Below, one piece after another: positions 1-5,862 of a DNA stretch of 6,322 bases. Under the pieces are notes generated by a model. The model made no database searches and had not been told where the DNA came from. It worked only from the letters and a program-made list of their open reading frames with translations. Source of the stretch: Campylobacteraceae bacterium (GTDB taxonomy: Bacteria; Campylobacterota; Campylobacteria; Campylobacterales; Sulfurospirillaceae); NCBI GenBank assembly GCA_027011025.1, contig JALVAU010000396.1:1-6322 (forward strand), read 5' to 3'. The translations under genes were made by a program, and so were the position numbers. Position 1 is the stretch's first letter; every line of letters begins with the position of its first letter.

Positions 1-2
1 GT

Positions 3-173
3 ATAGTTATGGGTAAAGAGTATATTTTGGGTGTTAATACTTGGATATATATGTTAAGAGGACAAAATGTCCGTTTTAAAAAATCCCATAAATCTAAACA
101 AAAAAACTTTAGAAATTATAGATTTTTTCTATCTAGCTTTAAAACCCTCTTTGCTTTTGCAAAACTCGGTTAA
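3..173 (+). other. Unrecognised open frame entering from the left edge
   Basis: One plus-strand frame is open from the window edge to a TAA at 171-173, with in-frame ATG codons at 9 and 51. The translation is rich in Lys, Arg and Phe at its end and matches no family I recognise. It would overlap the 3' end of the convergent nth gene by 45 bp. The other two plus frames stop within the first 15 bases, so any plus-strand gene crossing the edge has either just ended or uses this frame. The opposite strand over 1-114 is also open in one frame, so openness alone is weak evidence here. It may be chance, or the C-terminus of a gene lying to the left. Confidence 0.15.
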
Positions 174-773
174 AAAGCATTTGTTGCATTTTGGATTTTT
201 GGCAGTGCAGATGTATCTGCCGAAAAGTACCATTGCTTGATGAAGGGTGTGAAGATTGTCTTTGAAGATTTTGGTTAGATCAACTTCGGTTTTTATGGCA
301 GTTTCCGCTTTGCTGAGACCTAGCCTGTGTGCTACTCTAAAGACATGTGTATCAACTGCCATGAGGTTTTCTCCTGCAAACTCTATAAGAACAACATGAG
401 CTGTTTTTTGTCCGACTCCTGCAAGTGATATGAGCTTTTTTTCATCTAGTGGAATATCTCCATTAAAGTCATTTTCAACTTTTTGAGCCATTTTCAATAG
501 GTTTTTTGCTTTGTTGTTAAAAAAGGAACAGGATTTTATGAGCTCTTTTATGTCATCTATTGAGGCGCTACTTAAGCTCTTTGTATCTGGGTATTTTCCA
601 AAAAGAGCAGGGGTGATGATATTGACTCTTTTGTCTGTACACTGTGCCGAGAGCATAACTGAGATGAGCAGTTCGTAAAGGTTTTTATATTTCAACTCCG
701 TAACTGCATCTGCATATTTTTCTACAAATATTTTTTTGATCTCACTTATCTCTTTTTTTGTGGCTAGTTTCAT
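129..773 (-). CDS. nth: Endonuclease III (DNA glycosylase/AP lyase)
   Basis: This cytoplasmic base-excision-repair enzyme removes oxidised pyrimidines and nicks the abasic site by beta-elimination. The 214-residue product is close to the usual length (E. coli Nth, 211). A helix-hairpin-helix DNA-binding motif reads LAGVGQKTAHVVL at about 117-129; K123 is the expected Schiff-base lysine and D141 (in AVDTHVFRV) the catalytic aspartate. The C-terminus has the [4Fe-4S] cysteine pattern C-x6-C-x2-C-x5-C at C189, C196, C199 and C205. MLSAQCTDKRVN near 40-51 is also typical of the family. The ATG at 771-773 follows an AAGGAG ribosome binding site (complement of 781-786) at 7 nt. It is divergent from the foldase gene; the same nth/foldase/aldolase order is known in Campylobacter. 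The gene looks intact, and the assignment is firm. Confidence 0.97.
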   Translation of the reverse strand: MKLATKKEISEIKKIFVEKYADAVTELKYKNLYELLISVMLSAQCTDKRVNIITPALFGKYPDTKSLSSASIDDIKELIKSCSFFNNKAKNLLKMAQKVENDFNGDIPLDEKKLISLAGVGQKTAHVVLIEFAGENLMAVDTHVFRVAHRLGLSKAETAIKTEVDLTKIFKDNLHTLHQAMVLFGRYICTAKNPKCNKCFLTEFCKSKEGFKAR

Positions 774-780
774 TTTATTT

Positions 781-786
781 CTCCTT
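781..786 (-). promoter_or_regulatory. nth ribosome binding site
   Basis: On the minus strand this reads AAGGAG, 7 nt before the nth ATG, which supports that start. Its upstream two bases (785-786) belong to the arm of the palindrome at 785-811, so the hairpin sits directly against the ribosome binding site in the nth leader. Confidence 0.75.
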
Positions 787-811
787 TTTTAGGGGCAAAG
801 CCCCTAAAAAA
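785..811. repeat. 12-bp-arm palindrome with AAA loop
   Basis: A perfect inverted repeat has arms TTTTTTAGGGGC (785-796) and GCCCCTAAAAAA (800-811) around AAA (797-799). On either strand the T-run comes before the hairpin and the A-run after it, so it lacks the trailing U-tract of an intrinsic terminator for both flanking genes. It lies in the nth leader (minus strand) and ends inside the nth ribosome binding site. It could be a dispersed REP-like palindrome or a structure that tempers nth translation; neither can be decided from this window. Confidence 0.8.
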
Positions 812-816
812 TTCCT

Positions 817-949
817 CTCACTAAAGCTACGCCTTTGGCGAGAGTGTTTACATTTCAAACTTCCTCACTAAAGCTACGCCTTTGGCGAGAGTGTTTACAT
901 TTCAAACTTCCTCACTAAAGCTACGCCTTTGGCGAGAGTGTTTACATTT
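817..949. repeat. 47-bp tandem repeat, about 2.8 identical copies
   Basis: Copies lie at 817-863, 864-910 and 911-949 (the last truncated after 39 bp), with no mismatch among them by eye. Each unit begins CTCACTAAAG and has CTTTGGCGAG six bases later; these pair as a 10-bp stem with one A-C mismatch and one T-G wobble, and CGCCTTTGGCG forms a small alternative palindrome. The period of 47 is not a multiple of three, which argues against coding. The array lies between the nth leader hairpin and the foldase promoter, ending 82 bp before the TATAAT box. Exact identity suggests recent expansion or copy correction. No unique spacers separate the units, so this is not a CRISPR array. Function unknown. 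Confidence 0.95.
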
Positions 950-1031
950 TTTTACCACTATTTAGGATTGTTTTGGCTTTGTCTCGGTTGTATTTTATCT
1001 AAAGATTTATTAATTATTTAAACAAAAAGAG

Positions 1032-1037
1032 TATAAT
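1032..1037 (+). promoter_or_regulatory. Promoter -10 box for the foldase-aldolase operon
   Basis: A perfect TATAAT sits 29 bp before the foldase ATG, placing the transcription start near 1043-1045. No TTGACA-like box is seen at the right spacing; the upstream DNA is T/A-rich. This is the usual form of housekeeping (sigma-70) promoters in Campylobacter and relatives, which rely on A/T periodicity instead of a -35 box. The resulting leader is short, about 23 nt. Confidence 0.75.
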
Positions 1038-1054
1038 TTCACAAATTTATGTTT

Positions 1055-1061
1055 AAAAGGA
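1055..1061 (+). promoter_or_regulatory. Foldase ribosome binding site
   Basis: AAAAGGA lies 5 nt before the ATG at 1067 and supports that start codon. Confidence 0.7.
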
Positions 1062-1066
1062 TTTGA

Positions 1067-1879
1067 ATGAAAAAGATTATATTTGGTAGTTTAGTAGCTA
1101 TGATTTTAGGTGTTAGCTTAAATGCTACGGTTTATGCGACTGTAAATGGTCATGATATCACAGACCAAGATGTCAAGATACTTCTAAGAAGTATGCCTGG
1201 AGCTAAGTTTGAGCAACTTCCCCCTGCAAGTCAGAAAAAAGTTATTCAACAGGCAGTTGAAAGATATTTGCTAGCACAAAAAGCTGTAAAATCAGGCATA
1301 GAGAATGATTCTGAATTTAAAAAAGCACTCGAAGGCATTAAAAATGACTTAGCACTTGAGCTTTGGATGAAAAAGGTCTATTCATCTGTAAAGGTTGATG
1401 AAAAGTCTATAAAAGACTATTTCAATAAAAATGCAGATAAATTTGTCAAGCCATCTCGTGCAAAAGCAAGACATATACTTCTAAAAACAGAAAAAGATGC
1501 AAAAGATGTTATTGCTCAGCTAAAAGGCTTAAAAGGCGAAGCTCTTACTAAAAAGTTTATAGAATTAGCAAAAGCAAAATCAACAGGACCTAGTGGAAAA
1601 GATGGTGGAAAATTGGGTTGGTTCGGGAAAAGACAGATGGTAAAACCTTTTAGTGATGCAACATTTGCACTAAATAAAGGTGAAATTACCAAAACTCCGG
1701 TAAAAACACAATTTGGATACCATGTAATTTTACTAGAAGATAAAGAGATAGGCAAAAAAGCAACTCTAGCTGAAGTTAAACCTCAGATAGAAAATGCTCT
1801 AAAGATGGAAAAATTTAGAAAAAAAGTCAGTGGTATAGCTAAAGAGCTTAAAAAAGGTGCGAAAATAACTATTAAATAA
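1067..1879 (+). CDS. peb4: Periplasmic peptidyl-prolyl isomerase/chaperone, PEB4 (Cbf2) type
   Basis: This is a secreted parvulin-type cis-trans prolyl isomerase and chaperone that assists folding of envelope proteins, in the SurA/PpiC/PrsA group. Of 270 residues, the first 20-24 form a Sec signal peptide: MKK, a hydrophobic core, then cleavage probably after A20 (SLNA) or A24. A SurA-like N-terminal helical region (about 25-125) containing VNGHDITDQDV comes next. The parvulin domain spans about 129-226, with KPSRAKARHILL (H136), GGKLGWF (180-186), MVKPFSDATFAL and FGYHVILLED (H219). A lysine-rich C-terminal helix closes the protein. The blocks KPxRxxAxHIL, KGLKG, MVKPF and TPVKTxFGYHVI agree with my memory of C. 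jejuni PEB4, which also lies next to the aldolase gene. No lipobox cysteine is present, so it should be soluble in the periplasm. The gene is first in an operon with fba. Confidence 0.94.
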   Translation: MKKIIFGSLVAMILGVSLNATVYATVNGHDITDQDVKILLRSMPGAKFEQLPPASQKKVIQQAVERYLLAQKAVKSGIENDSEFKKALEGIKNDLALELWMKKVYSSVKVDEKSIKDYFNKNADKFVKPSRAKARHILLKTEKDAKDVIAQLKGLKGEALTKKFIELAKAKSTGPSGKDGGKLGWFGKRQMVKPFSDATFALNKGEITKTPVKTQFGYHVILLEDKEIGKKATLAEVKPQIENALKMEKFRKKVSGIAKELKKGAKITIK

Positions 1880-1884
1880 AAAGG
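1880..1884 (+). promoter_or_regulatory. fba ribosome binding site
   Basis: AAAGG directly follows the foldase stop codon and lies 7 nt before the fba ATG. The 12-bp gap leaves little room for a separate promoter and supports co-transcription. Confidence 0.6.
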
Positions 1885-1891
1885 TCGTTTT

Positions 1892-2971
1892 ATGCAAAAT
1901 GCAAAAATTTTTGATTTTGTTAAGCCCGGTGTTGTGTTTGGTGATGATTTACAGAAAATGTTTGAAGTGGCAAAAGCAAATGCTTTTGCCTTTCCTGCTG
2001 TAAATGTAATAGGAACAGACTCTATAAATGCAGTTATGGAAGCAGCCAAAAAGGTTAATTCCCCTGTTATTATTCAGTTTTCAAACGGGGGTGCAAGTTT
2101 TTATGGCGGGAAAGGTATAGACTCTAAAACTTCTGCCGTGTTAGGAGCCATTAGTGGGGCTCTACATGTGCATACGCTCTCAAAAGCTTATGGTGTTCCT
2201 GTTGTGTTACATACCGACCATGCAGCTAAAAAATTACTTCCTTGGATAGATGGTCTTTTAGATGCAGGAGAGTCCTATTTTAAAGAGCATGGATATCCTC
2301 TGTTTAGTTCACATATGCTTGATCTTTCTGAAGAGAGTTTGGAAGAGAATATCTCTATAAGCAAAGAGTATCTAAAAAGGATGAGTAAGATAGGTATGAC
2401 ACTAGAGATTGAGCTTGGTTGTACCGGTGGTGAAGAAGATGGTGTGGATAATTCACATCTTGATAACTCTGCACTCTATACTCAGCCTGAAGATGTGGCT
2501 TATGCTTATGAAGAGTTGAGTGAAGTAAGTGATAGATTTACGATTGCTGCTTCATTTGGTAATGTTCACGGAGTCTATAAGCCTGGAAATGTGCAGTTGA
2601 CACCGAAAATTTTAGACAATTCTCAAAAATACATAAGAGAAAAATTTGATTTAAAAGAAGAGAAGCCTGTGAATTTTGTATTTCATGGCGGTAGCGGTAG
2701 TGAACTAGAAGATATACGAGAGGCTATAAGCTATGGCGTCATAAAGATGAACATAGATACGGATACCCAGTGGGCTTTTTGGGATGGTGTGAGAGAGTAT
2801 TCACAAGAGTATAGTGCATATCTTCAATCCCAAATAGGAAATCCAGATGGAGATGATGTGCCAAACAAGAAGTATTATGATCCAAGAAAATGGCTTAGAG
2901 CAGGTGAAGAGAGTGTGATAAAGAGGTTAGAGATCGCATTTTCGGATCTAAATTGTCTCGATAGAAATTAA
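1892..2971 (+). CDS. fba: Fructose-bisphosphate aldolase, class II (zinc)
   Basis: This cytoplasmic enzyme interconverts fructose-1,6-bisphosphate with glyceraldehyde-3-phosphate and dihydroxyacetone phosphate. In Campylobacterota, many of which lack phosphofructokinase, it is thought to act mainly in gluconeogenesis. The 359 residues equal the length of E. coli FbaA (class IIA). Visible active-site residues are D109 and H110 in LHTDHAAKKLLPWIDGLLDA, D144 in SHMLDLSEE, E174 in EIELGCTGGEE, E182, H226 in FGNVHGVYKPGNVQLTP (Zn ligand) and H265 in FVFHGGSGSE (Zn ligand, GGSGS phosphate loop). NIDTDTQWAFWDGVREY near 288-304 is also characteristic. No key residue is missing. It is second in the operon after the foldase and is followed at once by a strong terminator. 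The assignment is firm. Confidence 0.98.
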   Translation: MQNAKIFDFVKPGVVFGDDLQKMFEVAKANAFAFPAVNVIGTDSINAVMEAAKKVNSPVIIQFSNGGASFYGGKGIDSKTSAVLGAISGALHVHTLSKAYGVPVVLHTDHAAKKLLPWIDGLLDAGESYFKEHGYPLFSSHMLDLSEESLEENISISKEYLKRMSKIGMTLEIELGCTGGEEDGVDNSHLDNSALYTQPEDVAYAYEELSEVSDRFTIAASFGNVHGVYKPGNVQLTPKILDNSQKYIREKFDLKEEKPVNFVFHGGSGSELEDIREAISYGVIKMNIDTDTQWAFWDGVREYSQEYSAYLQSQIGNPDGDDVPNKKYYDPRKWLRAGEESVIKRLEIAFSDLNCLDRN

Positions 2972-2979
2972 AATATAAA
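2969..2979 (+). promoter_or_regulatory. Possible promoter for the PLP gene, overlapping the fba stop
   Basis: Two overlapping -10-like hexamers, TAAAAT (2969-2974) and TATAAA (2974-2979), each match TATAAT at five of six positions. Transcription from here would start near 2980-2987, at or inside the terminator's left arm or loop, giving a leader that cannot form the full hairpin. There is no -35 box, and AT-rich intergenic DNA produces such hexamers by chance. Confidence 0.3.
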
Positions 2980-3003
2980 GCCTCTTTTTTTAGAGGCTTT
3001 TTT
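2977..3003 (+). terminator. Intrinsic terminator of the foldase-fba operon
   Basis: The inverted repeat AAAGCCTCT (2977-2985) / AGAGGCTTT (2992-3000) with a six-T loop has a 3' arm running into TTTTTT (2998-3003), a textbook rho-independent terminator. It begins 5 bp after the fba stop and ends 4 bp before the next start codon, so it doubles as the leader of the PLP gene. Confidence 0.9.
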
Positions 3004-3007
3004 CTGT

Positions 3008-3880
3008 ATGTTTGCTAAATCCCCATTTGAAACTCACTATTTTTGCAATAGGCTTTTTTACATAAAAAGAGATGATCTGCTTCATGTCGATTTTTCCGGT
3101 AATAAAGCAAGAAAATTTGAATATTTTTTATCCCAAGATTTTAAAGATATAAACAGAGTTGTCAGTTATGGCTCCAACCAATCAAATGCTATGTATTCAC
3201 TATCTGTTCTTGCAAAGATGAGAGAGTGGGAATTTATATATTTTTGTGATCATATACCCAAATTTTTACAACAAAGTCCTAGTGGAAACTATAAATATGC
3301 ACTCCAAAATGGTATGAAAATTTTTACAACCTCAAATAGAGCAGAAGATGCGAATAGGCTAAAAAATAGTAAAACTCTTGTCATACAAGAGGGAGGCAGA
3401 CAAAAAGAGGCGGAATTTGGCATCAAAAACTTAGCAAAAGAGTTGATCTTGGATATTAAACACAAAAATATAGAAAATCCATATATCTTTCTGCCCTCAG
3501 GTACGGGAACTACCGCTTTATATCTGCAAAAACATTTACCATATCGTGTTTTTACTTGTGCTACTGTTGGAGACGATGAGTATCTGCAAAAACAGTTTAA
3601 TGAACTTGAAAAAGAGAAAAAACACTATCCTATTATATTGGATTCTAAGAAAAAATATCACTATGGAAAGCTCTATCTCGAAGCTTTTAAGATTTATAGA
3701 GATCTAAAAACCGATATGGGTGTGGAGTTTGATCTACTGTATGATCCTATTGGTTGGATAAAATTTTTAGAAAATATTGACACCATAGAGGGCACCCCGA
3801 TATATATCCATCAAGGTGGTCTTAAAGGAAATGAATCCATGAAAGCAAGGTATGAGCGAAAATATGGTAAAATCTCGTGA
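3008..3880 (+). CDS. PLP-dependent enzyme, ACC deaminase/D-cysteine desulfhydrase-like
   Basis: This is a fold-type II pyridoxal-phosphate enzyme of about 290 residues, shorter than typical ACC deaminases (around 330-340). Near the N-terminus YIKRDDLL then SGNKARKFEY (30-39) carries K33, the expected PLP Schiff-base lysine. SYGSNQSNAM (53-62) matches the QSN motif, with S59 in the place of the catalytic serine of ACC deaminase, but the arginine usually three residues after that motif is absent. LPSGTGTTAL (162-171) is the glycine/threonine PLP-phosphate loop, and IHQGGLKGN near 267-275 (H268) resembles the family's C-terminal HxGG segment. The substrate cannot be read from sequence; desulfhydrase, deaminase or another beta-elimination are all possible. 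The ATG at 3008 fits the alignment, but the only Shine-Dalgarno-like AGAGG (2992-2996) is 11 nt away, inside the terminator stem. HisD follows after 70 bp. Confidence 0.85.
   Translation: MFAKSPFETHYFCNRLFYIKRDDLLHVDFSGNKARKFEYFLSQDFKDINRVVSYGSNQSNAMYSLSVLAKMREWEFIYFCDHIPKFLQQSPSGNYKYALQNGMKIFTTSNRAEDANRLKNSKTLVIQEGGRQKEAEFGIKNLAKELILDIKHKNIENPYIFLPSGTGTTALYLQKHLPYRVFTCATVGDDEYLQKQFNELEKEKKHYPIILDSKKKYHYGKLYLEAFKIYRDLKTDMGVEFDLLYDPIGWIKFLENIDTIEGTPIYIHQGGLKGNESMKARYERKYGKIS
3865..3873 (+). promoter_or_regulatory. Possible extended -10 promoter for hisD
   Basis: TGGTAAAAT, inside the last codons of the PLP gene, fits the extended -10 pattern TGnTATAAT with one mismatch. A start near 3880 would give a leader of about 70 nt containing the inverted repeat at 3885-3935. 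Read-through from the PLP gene is an equally good explanation for hisD expression. Confidence 0.3.
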
Positions 3881-3884
3881 GCTT

Positions 3885-3935
3885 AAGTACCTTTCCTAGT
3901 TTCTATTCATTGGTGTTACTTCTGGTTAGGTACTT
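3885..3935 (+). repeat. Inverted repeat in the hisD leader
   Basis: AAGTACCT (3885-3892) and AGGTACTT (3928-3935) are perfect 8-bp complements separated by 35 bases. There is no T-run after the second arm, so it is not a terminator. CCTTT at 3890-3894 could instead pair with AAAGG (3938-3942), the hisD ribosome binding site, so two mutually exclusive folds are possible. The span holds no run of histidine codons. It could equally be an operator for a dimeric repressor, though 35 bp is wide for that. Confidence 0.4.
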
Positions 3936-3937
3936 GT

Positions 3938-3943
3938 AAAGGA
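3938..3943 (+). promoter_or_regulatory. hisD ribosome binding site
   Basis: AAAGGA lies 7 nt before the ATG at 3951 and fixes the hisD start. Confidence 0.7.
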
Positions 3944-3950
3944 AAAGTGG

Positions 3951-5237
3951 ATGTTAGAGATAAGAACAGATGATAAAAATTTTCAAAAAGAGTTTCAAAA
4001 ACTCCTTCAAAGAGGGAAGATGGATATAGACAATGTATCTAAGATTGTCTCAGGGTTGATTGATGAGATAAAACAAGAGGGCAATAGTGCTCTGAAAAAA
4101 CATATAGAAAAGTTCGACAATTGGACGCTAAAAGATGATGAGAGCTTGCAAATATCCACAAAAGATATGAAAAAAGCATATAGTGATTTGGATAAAGAGC
4201 TAAAAGATGCACTAAATCTCGCTTTTAACAGGATCAAAAATTATCATGAAAAATTATTGCCAAAGACATGGATGCAAGAGGATGAAACAGGCTCAATTTT
4301 AGGGCAAAAGATAACAGCGGTTGATAGAGCAGGACTCTACATACCCGGTGGCAAAGCAGCATATCCAAGTTCGCTTTTGATGAATGCTATACCGGCTATC
4401 GTAGCAGGTGTTGAAGAGATTGTAGTTTGCACTCCTGCACCAAACGATGAGTTAAACTCTCTGCTTCTAGCTGCCATGCACTTATGTGGTATCAAAAAAG
4501 CTTATAAGGTTGGAGGCGCTAGTGCGATAGGTGCTATGGCTTATGGAACACAAACTATTCCAAAAGTTGATGTGATTACGGGTCCGGGAAATATCTTTGT
4601 AGCGACAGCAAAAAAGCTAGTCTATGGCGAAGTAAATATAGATATGATAGCAGGCCCTAGTGAGATAGGAATTTTAGCAGACAGTAGTGCAAAAGCCACT
4701 CTCTTAGCTATAGATTTGCTCTCTCAAGCAGAACATGACGAGATGGCAAGCTCAATCTTGATAACTACCGATGAAGGATTGGCTAAAGAGACAAGAGATG
4801 AGATTGAAGTATGGCTAAAAAAACTAGATAGAGAGAAAATTGCAAGAACATCTATAGAGAACAGGGGAGCTATCATCATAGCTAAAGATATGCAAGAGGC
4901 TATATACTTGATGAATAAAATTGCTCCTGAGCATCTTGAGATAGTTTGTGAAAACTATATGGACTTACTACCAAAGATAAAACATGCAGGAGCAATTTTT
5001 CTTGGGAGTTATACCCCTGAGCCTATAGGAGACTATATAGCGGGGCCAAACCATACACTCCCAACTGGTGGAACAGCAAAATTTTACTCTCCTTTGAGTG
5101 TTGATAATTTTATAAAAAAGTCTTCAATCATCAGTATGAGTAAAAGAGGGATGCAAAAGGTAGGAAAAGAGTGTGCATTATTGGCAAAAACAGAGGGCTT
5201 GGGAGCTCATGCTGCTTCTGTATCGCAGAGACTTTAG
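3951..5237 (+). CDS. hisD: Histidinol dehydrogenase
   Basis: This enzyme catalyses the last two steps of histidine biosynthesis, oxidising L-histidinol to L-histidine through the aldehyde with two NAD+; it is a cytoplasmic zinc homodimer. The 428 residues compare with 434 in E. coli. Signature blocks are PGGKAAYPSSLLMNAIPA near 131-148, VDVITGPGNIFVATAKK, IDMIAGPSEIGILAD, SQAEHDE with zinc ligands Q259 and H262, APEHLEIV with catalytic E327 and H328, EPIGDYIAGPNHTLPTGG with D361, and GAHAASV with H420. All expected active-site residues are present. It stands apart from other his genes, as is common in Campylobacterota, where the histidine pathway is dispersed. No terminator separates it from the TetR gene 23 bp downstream. 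Confidence 0.98.
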   Translation: MLEIRTDDKNFQKEFQKLLQRGKMDIDNVSKIVSGLIDEIKQEGNSALKKHIEKFDNWTLKDDESLQISTKDMKKAYSDLDKELKDALNLAFNRIKNYHEKLLPKTWMQEDETGSILGQKITAVDRAGLYIPGGKAAYPSSLLMNAIPAIVAGVEEIVVCTPAPNDELNSLLLAAMHLCGIKKAYKVGGASAIGAMAYGTQTIPKVDVITGPGNIFVATAKKLVYGEVNIDMIAGPSEIGILADSSAKATLLAIDLLSQAEHDEMASSILITTDEGLAKETRDEIEVWLKKLDREKIARTSIENRGAIIIAKDMQEAIYLMNKIAPEHLEIVCENYMDLLPKIKHAGAIFLGSYTPEPIGDYIAGPNHTLPTGGTAKFYSPLSVDNFIKKSSIISMSKRGMQKVGKECALLAKTEGLGAHAASVSQRL

Positions 5238-5260
5238 CAGGGTTACTTGCATAAAAGATA

Positions 5261-5857
5261 ATGGAGCTAAAATTGACTAAAAAACTTAAAAAAACTGAAC
5301 TGATTCTTGAAAAATCTTTGATTCTTTTTTCTAAAAAAGGATTTTATAGTACAACCATACCAGATATCGCAAAAGCGATGGATATGAGTGTTGGAAATTT
5401 GTATAACTACTTTTCTTCAAAGGAAGAGTTAGCTAGAAGTGTCATAAAGTACTCTTCAGATATATTGGGTGCAAAGATAAAAGTCATAAATGAACAAGAT
5501 ATAGATACAAAAGAGAAGATTCATGCTATCGTGAAACTATATTTTGATATGGCGATAAACCAGCCTGAACATTTGGATTTTTTCCTAAGAGTTTATCTAG
5601 CAAATAAGGAGATTTTCAAAGATGGTTGTGAAGGCATGGTCTGCGTAGCAGCTTTTGTGACTGAGCTTATGATATTTTTTGAAGAGGGTGTTAGGCGAAA
5701 AGAGCTGAGAAATCAGAATTTTTTCTCTGCATTTGGTCTGTTTATGGGTTACCTTGGTGGTTTTGTATTTTTAAACGGTGAAGGTATCCTTGATGATAAG
5801 CTTGAAAATTATGTTGATGATATATCTGAAAACATCTATAGGGCTTTGAAAATCTAA
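5261..5857 (+). CDS. TetR/AcrR-family transcriptional regulator
   Basis: This is a one-component DNA-binding regulator, normally a dimeric repressor released by a small ligand. Of 198 residues, the N-terminal domain (about 9-57) has the TetR helix-turn-helix: LILEKSLILFSKKGFYSTTIPDIAKAM, then MSVGNLYNYFSSKEEL at 42-57, where GNLYNYF is the recognition-helix signature. The C-terminal part (about 65-198) is helical with a hydrophobic stretch (FGLFMGYLGGFVFL), the ligand/dimer domain; ligand unknown. The ATG at 5261 has a poor upstream ribosome binding site. An in-frame TTG at 5273 has GGAG (5263-5266) at 6 nt and would give 194 residues, still leaving the DNA-binding domain whole. It lies 23 bp after hisD and 5 bp before hypF, so hydrogenase-maturation genes or its own operon are plausible targets (inference). 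No convincing palindromic operator is seen next to it. Confidence 0.93.
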   Translation: MELKLTKKLKKTELILEKSLILFSKKGFYSTTIPDIAKAMDMSVGNLYNYFSSKEELARSVIKYSSDILGAKIKVINEQDIDTKEKIHAIVKLYFDMAINQPEHLDFFLRVYLANKEIFKDGCEGMVCVAAFVTELMIFFEEGVRRKELRNQNFFSAFGLFMGYLGGFVFLNGEGILDDKLENYVDDISENIYRALKI

Positions 5858-5862
5858 ATATC

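Noticed and set aside
60..72. Small hairpin GGACA-AAA-TGTCC as a terminator for a gene to the left
   Set aside because: The stem is only 5 bp and is followed by GTTTTAAAA, too short a T-run; it could be chance.
785..811. Intrinsic terminator between nth and the foldase operon
   Set aside because: The genes diverge, so none ends here, and the T-run comes before rather than after the hairpin on both strands.
817..949. CRISPR-like array
   Set aside because: The units are directly adjacent and identical throughout their 47 bp, with no unique spacers, and no cas gene is present.
1516..2049. Minus-strand open frames inside the foldase and fba genes
   Set aside because: They lie opposite well-conserved coding sequence, show no recognisable domain, and are explained by the codon bias of the plus-strand genes.
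3008..3880. Naming the PLP gene as a true ACC deaminase (acdS)
   Set aside because: Only general fold-type II motifs are visible; length and substitutions after the QSN motif do not support that specific activity.
3881..3950. Histidine attenuator leader peptide upstream of hisD
   Set aside because: There is no run of His codons in any short frame, and no terminator hairpin with a T-run before the hisD start.
4007..4237. Minus-strand open frame inside hisD
   Set aside because: It is antisense to conserved hisD codons; the Ser/Phe-rich translation is typical of the complement of Lys/Glu-rich coding sequence.
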